From Fischerella sp. PCC 9605 (GTDB lineage Bacteria; Cyanobacteriota; Cyanobacteriia; Cyanobacteriales; Nostocaceae): a stretch of 64,000 nucleotides of DNA. The stretch is from NCBI RefSeq assembly GCF_000517105.1, contig NZ_KI912149.1:1513946-1577945 (forward strand), written 5' to 3'. Shown here in pieces: positions 15,600-24,548 of the stretch (position 1 is its first letter; each line of letters starts with the position of its first letter). The translations under genes were made by a program, and so were the position numbers. A model generated the notes under the pieces. It had not been told where the DNA came from. It did not search any database and worked only from the letters and a program-made list of their open reading frames with translations.

Positions 15600-17006
15600 C
15601 TAAGCCAAATGCATAAACACCATTTTAAGTAAATCTGCGCGAGTAAAAGGTTTAGTTAAATACCCCGATGCTCCGACAAATCTAGCTCTTACTTTATCCA
15701 CCAAACCTTTATTGCCTGTCACCATCACAATGGGCGTTTGTTTAAACATGGAGTTATTGCGGATAATGCGACATAACTCATACCCATCAATCCCTTCCAT
15801 GTTTAAATCCAGTAAAATCAAGTCTGGTCTATGCCGAATTATCGCCATTACTGCTTTCACTGGATCGCTAACTGTTACTACAGAAAAGTTTTCTTCTTCT
15901 AAAAAACGGCTAATTTCTTTGAGAAATGTCGGGCTATCATCTACAGAAACGATTTTGTATTTTTTTCGAGCAACTGCTTGAGCAGGGCTAGCTTTTTGCA
16001 GAATAGGATTTGTGTTAATTGGTTTTGTTAATTCTTGTAGCTTTTTCCTTCTGAGATAAATACTCTGCGGTAATTGCTGATGAGTAGCTTTAGTCTCTGT
16101 ATTACCAATGGCTGTAGATTGTGTGTCTGCTAATTCTTTATTAGCTGGTTCATCTATATAATCAACAGGTTCTGAGACTTGCTCGAATGTTTTAGGTAAT
16201 TTATCAAAGGGTGGATCTGGCTCGTGCAATACAATCGAACCATTTATAATGTAAGGGTATAAACTTTTCGCCATCTGTATTTCATCTTGATTCATAATCA
16301 CTGCCAGATGACGCAAGCTAAAGCCCTTCATCCATTCAGCTAAATTGTGCTGTATTGCTGGTAAGCTTTTTTGCTCACTTATGGTTTTAACCCGTAGGTA
16401 CGGACGTTGATACGGAGAAGAAATGTGTGGAGCTAAAGACTGCCAATCCTGCAAATGCTCTTGACAGCGTTCTATCATTTTTCCTACGTCAAGCCTGCAT
16501 ATAATCGGGTTTCGCTCTGGAAGAGACTTTAATTCATAAGTGCCTTGTTTGATGAGCAAAAATGATTCAATTACTTCTTTGACTAATTCTTGTAGTAGTA
16601 CAACTGCTTGTGTAGGGTTTAGATATTTTTGACTTACTAACCAGCAAATCGCTTGATATTCAGGAGGTAGCTGAGAAATAATAGATTTTTGTGATAAAGA
16701 GCCGTAATTTTCTGATAGGAGACTGTTTGACTGGCTAGATGAATCAGGTTCAAATATTAGACGTAATTGAACACGAATTTCGCTAGTTAAGGTAGGAATT
16801 CGATGGCTGAGGCGACGTAAGTGACATTCTAGTCTATCAAAGGGTTCAATTGCATGAGTGGCATAGGTAATTTTGCCTTGATCGAGAAAAATTAACCAAG
16901 AAACTGAGTTGCTCAATGCTTGTAAACAAGTACTCTCGGAACTATTAGATAATTGCCTTAACAAACTGGAGGGGCGTAGTTTTGTAAATGTGCCGTAATT
17001 ATTCAT
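15600..17006 (-). CDS. PatA-like response regulator (N-terminal PatA domain plus receiver)
   Basis: A 468-residue protein. Residues 1-270 resemble the PatA N-terminal region (TFTKLRPSSLLRQL, WLIFLDQGKITYATH, ISQLPPEYQAICWLVSQKYL); a variable Gln/Thr/Lys-rich linker follows; residues about 350-468 are a receiver domain with D400 (LILLDLNMEGIDGYE), Thr430 (VMVTGN) and Lys452 (YLTKPF). In Anabaena PatA shapes heterocyst pattern; paralogues act in type IV pilus or Hmp chemotaxis-like clusters. No che or hmp partners adjoin this gene, so its system is unknown. The ATG at 17006 is preferred to a TTG at 17054. It is preceded by a long A/T-rich leader. Confidence 0.85.
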   Translation of the reverse strand: MNNYGTFTKLRPSSLLRQLSNSSESTCLQALSNSVSWLIFLDQGKITYATHAIEPFDRLECHLRRLSHRIPTLTSEIRVQLRLIFEPDSSSQSNSLLSENYGSLSQKSIISQLPPEYQAICWLVSQKYLNPTQAVVLLQELVKEVIESFLLIKQGTYELKSLPERNPIICRLDVGKMIERCQEHLQDWQSLAPHISSPYQRPYLRVKTISEQKSLPAIQHNLAEWMKGFSLRHLAVIMNQDEIQMAKSLYPYIINGSIVLHEPDPPFDKLPKTFEQVSEPVDYIDEPANKELADTQSTAIGNTETKATHQQLPQSIYLRRKKLQELTKPINTNPILQKASPAQAVARKKYKIVSVDDSPTFLKEISRFLEEENFSVVTVSDPVKAVMAIIRHRPDLILLDLNMEGIDGYELCRIIRNNSMFKQTPIVMVTGNKGLVDKVRARFVGASGYLTKPFTRADLLKMVFMHLA

Positions 17007-17599
17007 TGCCTTGGAGAATTTACGGAGGAGCAGAGGAATTTTGTCAACATGCAATAGTGGCAGAGATGATATTCTACAAATTCTAATTTTTTTTCAAAAA
17101 TGTTTTTATTTAACGTCTATGAGTGACAAGCTATAAATATTACACTTAAGTAGTTATGTTAAATTTTGTATAGAAATTGAGACAGGTTTATATATTTTTT
17201 GTTTTTGATTCTGTATTTTTATACAGGTTTCATAAAAACGCTGAGTATGCTAATTATGCTGAATTACTTTTATCTAAAATATGAATTTCCTACATGAAAT
17301 CTTTAAAATGCTACGTTAGCGAACACACGCAGTTATTGTATTCTATATCTATTATGTATAAAATTTGTTAAATGTATTTCTACAAGTAATGTCAATTCCT
17401 AGTAATCTCCCTTTTTCGCTACTAAATCCAAGGAAAGATTTTTTAGAATTTTTGCGTAAATTGGCAGCAGCTAATTGTTTAATAGTGAGTAAACTATCTG
17501 AGACTCCACATTCTCTAAGTAGTCTTACCAGCGGTGTAAACTATATACTTTGGAAAAAAGGAAAATAGTACATAAGAGGTTTAACATAACACGAAAGTT
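17007..17599. other. A/T-rich divergent promoter region
   Basis: A 593-bp non-coding stretch between the divergent PatA-like and TerY-like genes, rich in A/T runs, and expected to contain both promoters. A 67-codon frame at 17365-17568 has no recognisable features and no ribosome site, so I leave it unannotated. Confidence 0.5.
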
Positions 17600-18274
17600 A
17601 TGACTGATACATTAAGACTTGATGAAGTAGTTGAATTTGCTGAGAACCCCGAACCGCGTTGTCCTTGCGTGTTACTACTGGATACATCCGGCTCAATGCA
17701 AGGTTTAGCAATCAATGCTTTGAATGAGGGCTTGTTGAGTTTTAGGGATGAATTAATTAAAAATTCCCTAGCTGCCAGAAGAGTAGAAGTCGCAATTATC
17801 ACGTTTGATAGCCATGTCAATGTAGTACAAGACTTCGTGACTGCCGATCAATTTAACCCGCCAATACTAACAGCACAGGGACTGACTAATATGGGTTCTG
17901 GCATCCATAAGGCCTTGGACATGATTCAAGAACGTAAAGCTCAGTATCGAGCCAACGGTATTGCTTACTATCGTCCCTGGGTGTTCATGATTACTGATGG
18001 AGAACCTCAAGGAGAGGCAGAAAATCTTGTGGAGCAAGCCGCTCAGCGGTTACAAGCGGATGAAGTGAACAAACGTGTTGCTTTTTTTACGGTAGGTGTG
18101 GAAAATGCTAATATGGCACGCTTAAGTCAAATTGCTGTGCGTACTCCCCTGAAGCTAACAGGATTAAATTTTGTGGAGCTGTTTGTCTGGCTATCTGCCA
18201 GTATGTCAGCTGTCTCCCATTCTAAAGTAGACGAACAGGTGGCACTACCTCCGATTGGCTGGGGTTCTGTTTAA
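17600..18274 (+). CDS. terY: TerY-like VWA domain protein (TerY-P triad)
   Basis: A 224-residue von Willebrand factor A protein. The metal-binding MIDAS motif is DTSGSM (D28, S30, S32), with the downstream Thr in GLTNMGSGI and Asp133 in MITDGEP. The whole protein is one VWA domain, as in TerY of tellurite-resistance loci. It heads a cluster of VWA, PP2C phosphatase and Ser/Thr kinase genes, the arrangement described by Aravind and co-workers as the TerY-phosphorylation triad. The VWA protein probably acts as a metal-dependent scaffold or substrate of the kinase and phosphatase. Confidence 0.88.
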   Translation: MTDTLRLDEVVEFAENPEPRCPCVLLLDTSGSMQGLAINALNEGLLSFRDELIKNSLAARRVEVAIITFDSHVNVVQDFVTADQFNPPILTAQGLTNMGSGIHKALDMIQERKAQYRANGIAYYRPWVFMITDGEPQGEAENLVEQAAQRLQADEVNKRVAFFTVGVENANMARLSQIAVRTPLKLTGLNFVELFVWLSASMSAVSHSKVDEQVALPPIGWGSV

Positions 18275-18322
18275 GGTAAGATAGCGTCTTCTAGACTTAC
18301 ACAGCTGTTGGCAGATGACTCT

Positions 18323-19102
18323 ATGAAAACTTCAACAAGGACACCTCAATGGCGAGTAGTTGCCGCATCAGTATGCGGCACAAGCCATATAAAAAATAAG
18401 CAGCTGTGTCAAGATGCTCACCACTTTTTAATATTGCCAGACAATATTTTGGTGGTGTCAGCGGCAGATGGCGCTGGTTCGGCGATTTTGGGAAAGGTTG
18501 GGGCGATGGTTGCAACAGAAACAGCAGTAGAAACTATATCTACTAAGGAAGTTACCCGACGCATGTTAACCAATGACGCTGTTGTGCGATCGCTCTTAAC
18601 CGAAGCCATGCTGACTGCCAAACAAGCTGTAGAAGAAGAAGCAGTTGCCTGCAACAAACAACCGCAGGATTTAGCCAGCACCTTAATCGTTGTCATTGCC
18701 ACACCAGAAATCGTAGCCGTAGCGCAGATCGGAGATGGTGTGGCGGTGGCAAAAGATAGCATCGGCAATTTGATTGCACTTACCACTCCTGACAATGGTG
18801 AATACATGAACGAAACCATTTTTTTGGTTTCTCCAGGCGCGATGGAGAAAGTGCAGGTGAGGCTATGGCGTCAACCAATAGTAAACGTGGGTGTTCTTAC
18901 CGATGGACTACAATTGCTAGCGATGAATATGGCTGTGAGTGCGCCTCACAAACCTTTCTTTGTTCCTCTGTTTGACTTCGTCGCCAGTGCCGAAGACAAA
19001 ATAGTGGCAAAAGAGCAGCTAGTAAAGTTTCTACGCTCAGAGCGAATTTCTCAAAGAACTGATGATGATTTAACGCTGGTCATCGCAGCGTTAACAGATT
19101 AG
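18323..19102 (+). CDS. PP2C-type Ser/Thr phosphatase (TerY-P triad)
   Basis: About 259 residues of the PP2C_2 subfamily. It should remove phosphate added by the adjacent kinase. Metal-binding motifs are CQDAHHF (first Asp), AADGAGSA (D49-G50) and a C-terminal DDDLTLV with the last metal Asp. STLIVVIATPEIVAVAQIGDG is the central beta strand pair. The first ATG (18323) is chosen over a TTG at 18308; neither has a strong ribosome site. It starts 48 bp after the TerY-like gene and ends 54 bp before the kinase gene, consistent with one operon. Confidence 0.88.
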   Translation: MKTSTRTPQWRVVAASVCGTSHIKNKQLCQDAHHFLILPDNILVVSAADGAGSAILGKVGAMVATETAVETISTKEVTRRMLTNDAVVRSLLTEAMLTAKQAVEEEAVACNKQPQDLASTLIVVIATPEIVAVAQIGDGVAVAKDSIGNLIALTTPDNGEYMNETIFLVSPGAMEKVQVRLWRQPIVNVGVLTDGLQLLAMNMAVSAPHKPFFVPLFDFVASAEDKIVAKEQLVKFLRSERISQRTDDDLTLVIAALTD

Positions 19103-19156
19103 CGATCGCATTGCTATTTAAAATTACATATACCTACCCCCAACAATAAATATATC

Positions 19157-21340
19157 ATGCAGGTACTACGTTGTCTTCCCAACCAAAAAGTTATTCCTCT
19201 GAACCTCACAGTCAGTCTAGGACGTGGTGGTGAAGCATGTATTTACACAGTGCCAACCGATGCCAATTTGGTAGCAAAGGTTTATCACAAGCCGTCTGAA
19301 GCACAAGCTCGCAAACTTGAGGTGATGCTGAATCACCCGCCGGAAAACCCAACGGCTAGTTTGGGGCATATTTCTATTGCTTGGCCTGTAGAACTTTTGC
19401 GGTCAGCAGATGGTAGCGATCGCACAATCGGCTTTTTAATGCCACGCATTCGGGGAATGCGTCCAATTATCGACTTTTACAACCCCAGAACTCGTCGGCA
19501 ACACTGTCCTTTATTCAGCTATCAGTACCTGCTTCGCACTGCTCGCAACCTAGCTGCGGCTTTTGCTGCTTTGCATGCGAGTGGCTACTGTGTAGGTGAT
19601 GTGAATGAATCAAACATCCTCGTCAGCGACACAGCACTGGTAACAGTTGTAGACACAGACTCATTCCAAGTACACGATCCAGACAACGATGTTGTTTACC
19701 GCTGTCCAGTAGGCAAACCAGAGTTTACCCCACCAGAATTACAGAATAAAACTTTTGCTCACTGCGATCGCGCTGTTCCCCATGACTTATTTGGCTTGGC
19801 GGTATTAATATTCCAAGTATTAATGGAAGGTACTCATCCATTTTCTGGTATCTTTCAAGGCGCAGGTGAGCCACCACCCTACGAAGCACGCATAGCAGTC
19901 GGTCATTTTACTTATAGTCAAAACCGACGTGTACCTTACACTCCTACCCCAATCGCACCTCCTTGGGAAATTCTCCATCCCAGCTTGCAGGAATTATTTG
20001 TACGCTGTTTTGAGGATGGTCACACTAACCCTCTCCTTCGTCCTAGCGCTCAAACTTGGGTTTTGGCTTTGGCTGAAGCTGAAGAATCTACGATCACTTG
20101 CAACGCCAACCCCCAACATCGTTACAGCAACCACCTAGAAACTTGTCCTTGGTGTGAACGTAGCTTGCGATTGGGTGGACGCGACCCCTTCCCATCATCG
20201 CAGGCGATCGCGGCAAGAGAACATCTCAAACCTCGCATTCCATCAAGAAGGCGTTCTTCTCATACGCGACGCCTACCGCAACCAGCTATCCCATTCCAGC
20301 AACTGAATTATTACAGTTCAGTAACTCCACACAAAATTCCATTTTACCAGCCTCGTAGAAAGACTGGATTGTACACGATTATTTTCTGTTTACTTGGTCT
20401 TGCTAGTTTAGGATATTTAGACTTAATCAATAACTTTACCAGTCGTAACTATCTCAACCAAAATTCTTACGCTCAACAAACCTTGCTTTCTCCTCGTAAT
20501 GCTGAGCAGAATAATCTCGCCTTCGCCGATTACTATAAGCAGGGTCATGCAGCCTACAAAGTCAAAGACTATGAGCAAGCAATTGAAAACTTTACCCTAG
20601 CAATCCAAAAAGAGCCTCAACATGCTAAAGCTTATGTGAACCGGGGCAATGCACATTACAACCTCAAAGATTATGAAGCAGCAATTGCAGACTACAACCA
20701 AGCAATTAAACTCAATCCTAAAGAAGTAAAAGCTTTTGTCAATCGAGGTAATGTTTACTACATCCAAGCTGAATATAGCAGCAACCATGACAAGAACTAT
20801 GACCTCGCAATTGCTGACTTTAATGCCGCCCTACGCCTCAATCCTAAAGAAGTTGAAGCTTACATTAGAAGAGGTATTGTCCACGCTCAATTAGCCAAAT
20901 ACAGTGGTGATTCTCAGCTAGATTACAAAAAAGCAATTGCGGATTTTAACCAAGCAATAAATATTAATCCATCTCGAGCAGAAGCTCACTTTCAACTAGG
21001 TCTTGTCCGCTATCAAATTGCCCAATATAGCAGCAACTTTGAGCAAGAATATACCCAAGCAATCAAAGACTTTAACCAAGCCTTGAATCTCAATTCACGA
21101 ATGGCAAAAGTTTATCTCAAACGAGGAACAGTTCATTATGAACTTGCTCAATATGGTGGTAGCAAATCAAGCCTACATCAAAAGAAAGCTGTAGAAGATT
21201 TACAGGCAGCTGCCAGACTTTTTCTTGAGCAAGAAGATATGGATAGTTATCAACAAGCACTTAGCAGTATTTGTGTAGCTGTTGAAAACAAATGTGATAC
21301 TTTCTTCCGCAACGCAACTTTCTTAGAACAGAATCAATAA
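19157..21340 (+). CDS. Ser/Thr kinase with membrane segment and TPR domain (TerY-P triad)
   Basis: A 727-residue protein in three parts. Residues 1-330 are a eukaryote-like kinase of the TerY-P type: glycine loop LGRGGEACIY, VAIK-type Lys in LVAKVYH, catalytic loop GDVNESN (D148; no classic HRD) and DTDSF in place of DFG (D166). A Cys-x2-Cys segment (CNANPQHRY ... CPWCE, about 315-335) resembles a zinc ribbon. A single membrane helix lies at about 403-423, and residues 455-700 hold five or six tetratricopeptide repeats with NPKEVKAFVNRGN-type units. The TPRs would be on the far side of the membrane. It is the last gene of the triad. Confidence 0.9.
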   Translation: MQVLRCLPNQKVIPLNLTVSLGRGGEACIYTVPTDANLVAKVYHKPSEAQARKLEVMLNHPPENPTASLGHISIAWPVELLRSADGSDRTIGFLMPRIRGMRPIIDFYNPRTRRQHCPLFSYQYLLRTARNLAAAFAALHASGYCVGDVNESNILVSDTALVTVVDTDSFQVHDPDNDVVYRCPVGKPEFTPPELQNKTFAHCDRAVPHDLFGLAVLIFQVLMEGTHPFSGIFQGAGEPPPYEARIAVGHFTYSQNRRVPYTPTPIAPPWEILHPSLQELFVRCFEDGHTNPLLRPSAQTWVLALAEAEESTITCNANPQHRYSNHLETCPWCERSLRLGGRDPFPSSQAIAAREHLKPRIPSRRRSSHTRRLPQPAIPFQQLNYYSSVTPHKIPFYQPRRKTGLYTIIFCLLGLASLGYLDLINNFTSRNYLNQNSYAQQTLLSPRNAEQNNLAFADYYKQGHAAYKVKDYEQAIENFTLAIQKEPQHAKAYVNRGNAHYNLKDYEAAIADYNQAIKLNPKEVKAFVNRGNVYYIQAEYSSNHDKNYDLAIADFNAALRLNPKEVEAYIRRGIVHAQLAKYSGDSQLDYKKAIADFNQAININPSRAEAHFQLGLVRYQIAQYSSNFEQEYTQAIKDFNQALNLNSRMAKVYLKRGTVHYELAQYGGSKSSLHQKKAVEDLQAAARLFLEQEDMDSYQQALSSICVAVENKCDTFFRNATFLEQNQ

Positions 21341-21657
21341 ACCAAAGTAAAAAAATAACTATTAGTAGCTGAATTTTGACTTGGGGAAAGCAAATTTCCT
21401 CATGAAAGATTGCTTTTAAGCTAGCTAATTTGGTTGTTTTTTCCATGTTTTTCTCAGCTTTCTAACCATGAATGGATCTTTTCCATTTTTTTACAGATAA
21501 AGCAAGTTTATTCACCTTGTCTTCATACTTAATTGTGAAAATACGGTTAGATTATATACTGAGAAAATTGGCAATGAATTTTGCTCTAAGTACAGCAAAA
21601 ATCAGGTATTGATCTATTCATCTACCAAAAAATTCATAGAGATTCAGAGGCAATTGC
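21341..21657. other. Intergenic region before the polysaccharide locus
   Basis: A 317-bp A/T-rich gap between the kinase gene and rfbF with several T-runs (around 21435 and 21483) but no clean hairpin terminator. It should contain the promoter for the first genes of the polysaccharide locus; I cannot pick a convincing -10/-35 pair. Confidence 0.4.
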
Positions 21658-22431
21658 ATGAAAGCAGTGATTTTGGCTGGAGGGCTTGGTACACGCCTCA
21701 GTGAAGAAACTAGTGTCAGACCAAAGCCTATGGTTGAGATTGGTGGCAAGCCAATCTTATGGCACATCATGAAGCTTTACTCTGCCCACGGCATTAATGA
21801 CTTTATCATCTGCTGCGGTTACAAAGGGTACGTTATTAAAGAGTATTTTGCCAATTACTTCTTATACATGTCAGACGTGACCTTTGATATGCGCTTTAAC
21901 CAAATGAATGTGCATTCAGGTTATGCTGAGCCTTGGCGCGTCACTCTAGTAGATACAGGTGACAACACCATGACTGGCGGAAGATTAAAGCGAGTCAAAG
22001 AGCACATTGGCAATGAAACTTTTTGCTTCACCTACGGTGATGGAGTCAGTAACGTCAATATAACTGAGTTAATTAAATTTCACCAAGAGCAGAAGACGTT
22101 GGGAACACTCACCGCAGTTCAACCACCAGGACGCTTTGGTGCGATTATTTTAGGCAATGAGCAAACTAAGATCAGTAGTTTTCACGAAAAGCCGGAAGGT
22201 GATGGTGCTTGGATTAATGGTGGCTTTTTTGTATTAGAACCAGAGGTAATTAATTTTATTGCTGGTGATTCCACTGTTTGGGAAAAAGAACCACTAGAAA
22301 AGATTGCTGAAATGGAGCAGCTATCTGCGTTCAAGCATGATGGCTTTTGGCAGCCTATGGACACTTTAAGAGATAAAAATTATTTGGAGGAGCTGTGGAA
22401 GAGTGGTCAAGCTCCTTGGAAAGTATGGTAA
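21658..22431 (+). CDS. rfbF: Glucose-1-phosphate cytidylyltransferase
   Basis: It makes CDP-glucose from CTP and glucose-1-phosphate, the entry step to CDP-linked deoxysugars. The 257-residue protein has the nucleotidyltransferase signature [12 protein letters not shown]...RPKPM (7-24), the metal Asp in TYGDGVSNV, and [11 protein letters not shown] and the tail [17 protein letters not shown] typical of RfbF. It opens the polysaccharide locus. I recall the Anabaena PCC 7120 HEP island beginning with an rfbF-like gene (around alr2825). No rfbG (CDP-glucose 4,6-dehydratase) follows, so CDP-glucose is either used directly or processed by the epimerase-like genes here or by an unlinked enzyme. Confidence 0.93.
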   Translation: MKAVILAGGLGTRLSEETSVRPKPMVEIGGKPILWHIMKLYSAHGINDFIICCGYKGYVIKEYFANYFLYMSDVTFDMRFNQMNVHSGYAEPWRVTLVDTGDNTMTGGRLKRVKEHIGNETFCFTYGDGVSNVNITELIKFHQEQKTLGTLTAVQPPGRFGAIILGNEQTKISSFHEKPEGDGAWINGGFFVLEPEVINFIAGDSTVWEKEPLEKIAEMEQLSAFKHDGFWQPMDTLRDKNYLEELWKSGQAPWKVW

Positions 22432-22553
22432 GCATCAAAAGTTGCGAATTATGAATCATAAAAAATTATTTATAATTCATGATTCTTGATTTTTTACTGT
22501 TTACTCTCCACTCTTGAACTTGTATTTACTGTACTAACAGGGCGATAATACCA

Positions 22554-23765
22554 ATGTACGATTTTGCAATCATAGGTGGAGGAATTGTTGGTCTTTCCAC
22601 CGGCATGGCTTTATGTAAACAATATCCCAATGCACGAATTCTAGTATTAGAAAAAGAAAGTCAGTGGGCATTTCATCAAACAGGCAATAACAGCGGCGTA
22701 ATTCACTCTGGTATTTACTACAAACCAGGAAGTTTTAAAGCTAAATTTTGCCGTGACGGTTGTCGCTCAATGGTGGAATTTTGCCAAGAGCATGGGATTG
22801 ACTATGAAGTTTGTGGTAAGGTAATTGTTGCCACAGATGAAGAAGAACTACCTCGCTTAGAAAACTTGTATCAGCGAGGTTTAGAGAATGGTATTAAAGT
22901 AAAAAGAATTAGTCCTGAAGAAGTTAAAGAAATTGAGCCTCACGTTAGCTGTGTAGGTGGAATTCATGTATATTCAACTGGAATTGCAAACTATAAGCAA
23001 GTTTGTCTAAAATATGCTGAAATCATCGCACAACAGGGAGGTGAACTGCGACTTAATACAAGAGTTGAGAATATAGTTGCTAGTGGTGAAAATCTAGTAC
23101 TAGAAACAAATAATGGCTCTTTTGAAACTCGCTTTGTTATCAATTGTGCTGGATTACATAGCGATCGCATTGCCAAATTAGGTAAAGTCGATCCCCAAGC
23201 AAAAATTGTACCCTTTCGGGGAGAATATTACGAACTGAAGCCAGAAAAACGTTATTTAGTCAAGGGCTTGATTTATCCGGTTCCTAATCCAGATTTTCCC
23301 TTTTTGGGCGTCCATTTTACCCGGATGATTGACGGCAGCGTCCACGCTGGACCAAATGCTGTTCTCAGTTTCAAGCGCGAAGGTTATAAAAAAACTGACT
23401 TTGACTTGCGTGACTTTGTTGAAGTCATGACCTATCCCGGCTTTTGGAAATTAGCAGCAAAACACGCCGACGAAGGAATCCAGGAAATTATTCGTTCCTT
23501 TAGTAAAGCAGCCTTTACAAAAAGTTTGCAAAAATTAATTCCGGAAGTCCAATCTGATGATTTAATCCCCACCCACGCCGGAGTTCGCGCTCAGGCGTTG
23601 ATGAATGACGGCAAGTTGGTGGACGACTTTTTAATTATTCATGGACAAAACACAGTTCATGTATGCAATGCTCCTTCCCCGGCGGCTACTTCTTCAATTG
23701 AAATTGGTAAAGCCATAGTCGCCCAAATTCCCCAGCAACAGCACCTACGAACCATGATAGCCTGA
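22554..23765 (+). CDS. lhgO: L-2-hydroxyglutarate oxidase (LhgO family)
   Basis: FAD-dependent oxidoreductase of 403 residues. The dinucleotide motif is IIGGGIVG (6-13), and HQTGNNSGVIHSGIYYKPGS is the diagnostic LhgO segment. Other family landmarks are NCAGLHSDRIA, VPFRGEYYEL and THAGVRAQ. Characterised members oxidise L-2-hydroxyglutarate to 2-oxoglutarate and feed electrons to quinone. It lies in the polysaccharide locus between rfbF and an acyltransferase. Its role there is unclear; it could act on a sugar acid rather than hydroxyglutarate (inference). Confidence 0.9.
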   Translation: MYDFAIIGGGIVGLSTGMALCKQYPNARILVLEKESQWAFHQTGNNSGVIHSGIYYKPGSFKAKFCRDGCRSMVEFCQEHGIDYEVCGKVIVATDEEELPRLENLYQRGLENGIKVKRISPEEVKEIEPHVSCVGGIHVYSTGIANYKQVCLKYAEIIAQQGGELRLNTRVENIVASGENLVLETNNGSFETRFVINCAGLHSDRIAKLGKVDPQAKIVPFRGEYYELKPEKRYLVKGLIYPVPNPDFPFLGVHFTRMIDGSVHAGPNAVLSFKREGYKKTDFDLRDFVEVMTYPGFWKLAAKHADEGIQEIIRSFSKAAFTKSLQKLIPEVQSDDLIPTHAGVRAQALMNDGKLVDDFLIIHGQNTVHVCNAPSPAATSSIEIGKAIVAQIPQQQHLRTMIA

Positions 23766-23810
23766 TACCATAAGTGCTTGATAAATAAAAAAGCACATTG
23801 GTTATCAGGC
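23760..23810 (+). promoter_or_regulatory. Two-tier hairpin across the lhgO stop codon
   Basis: GCCTGATA (23760-23767) and TATCAGGC (23803-23810) are perfect complements; inside them AGTGCTT and AAGCAC also pair. The structure spans the lhgO stop codon and ends 7 bp before the next start codon. Without a T-run it looks more like an attenuator or mRNA-processing hairpin than a terminator. Confidence 0.45.
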
Positions 23811-23817
23811 GTTTAAT

Positions 23818-24519
23818 ATGAACATTATAGCTGATGCAAACAGTTGGGGAAAACCAAGAACTTCTTCTAAACTAGACCGTATCAAGGAGGTCTTAATAAC
23901 AACGCTTTTAGAGAAAGTACCAGCAATTGCCTTAGGAGTACAATTACGACAAGGAGTGTATCCTTTAATTTTTGCTGCGTTTGGTAGTTCCGTCTACATT
24001 GAAACTGATGTCAAATTTTACGGAACTTCAGGTATAGAAATAGGAGACGGAGTGAAAATCTCTAGTGGCGTACGCATCAATGCACTAGGTCATGAAAACA
24101 ATAAAGTTTCTATTGGTTCTAGAGTTTTTCTTGAACGTGGAGTTGATATTGGAACATTAGAAGATTCCTATATCGAAATTGGCGAAGGTACATACATCGG
24201 TTTGTATACCTGCATTGCAGGTTATGGCAACATTAAAATCGGTAAAAACTGTTTAATTGCTGCACATACAGGAATATACGGTAACAGTCATACTTTTGCA
24301 GACCCAAACCTAACAATTGCAGCCCAGGGAGTTACAAAAAAGGGAGTTGTAATCGGGGATGACTGTTGGCTCGGTCATGGGGTGACAGTAGTAGATGGTG
24401 TCACCATTGGTCAGGGAAGCGTCATCGGAGCAGGAGCAGTAGTAAACAGAGATATTCCTCCTTACTCAATTGCAGTTGGTGTACCGGCTCGGGTTATTTC
24501 TAAACGTAATCAAACTTAA
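23818..24519 (+). CDS. Left-handed beta-helix (hexapeptide) acyltransferase
   Basis: A 233-residue protein; residues about 65-225 are imperfect hexapeptide repeats such as IEIGDGVKISSGVRI and VVIGDDCWLGHGVTVVDGVTIGQGSVIGAGAVV, which fold as a left-handed beta-helix. The loop HTGIYGNSHTF holds the probable catalytic His. Members O- or N-acetylate sugars (WbbJ/NodL/LacA type). The C-terminal IPPYSIAVGVPARVI is the family closing motif. It probably decorates the polysaccharide or a nucleotide-sugar precursor. The gene lies between lhgO and an epimerase gene on the same strand. Confidence 0.88.
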   Translation: MNIIADANSWGKPRTSSKLDRIKEVLITTLLEKVPAIALGVQLRQGVYPLIFAAFGSSVYIETDVKFYGTSGIEIGDGVKISSGVRINALGHENNKVSIGSRVFLERGVDIGTLEDSYIEIGEGTYIGLYTCIAGYGNIKIGKNCLIAAHTGIYGNSHTFADPNLTIAAQGVTKKGVVIGDDCWLGHGVTVVDGVTIGQGSVIGAGAVVNRDIPPYSIAVGVPARVISKRNQT

Positions 24520-24548
24520 CCAATCAGCACAAAGGATTTTTTTAATCA

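Noticed and set aside
17365-17568. 67-codon plus-strand frame
   Set aside because: No ribosome site, no conserved motif and it lies in an A/T-rich divergent promoter region.
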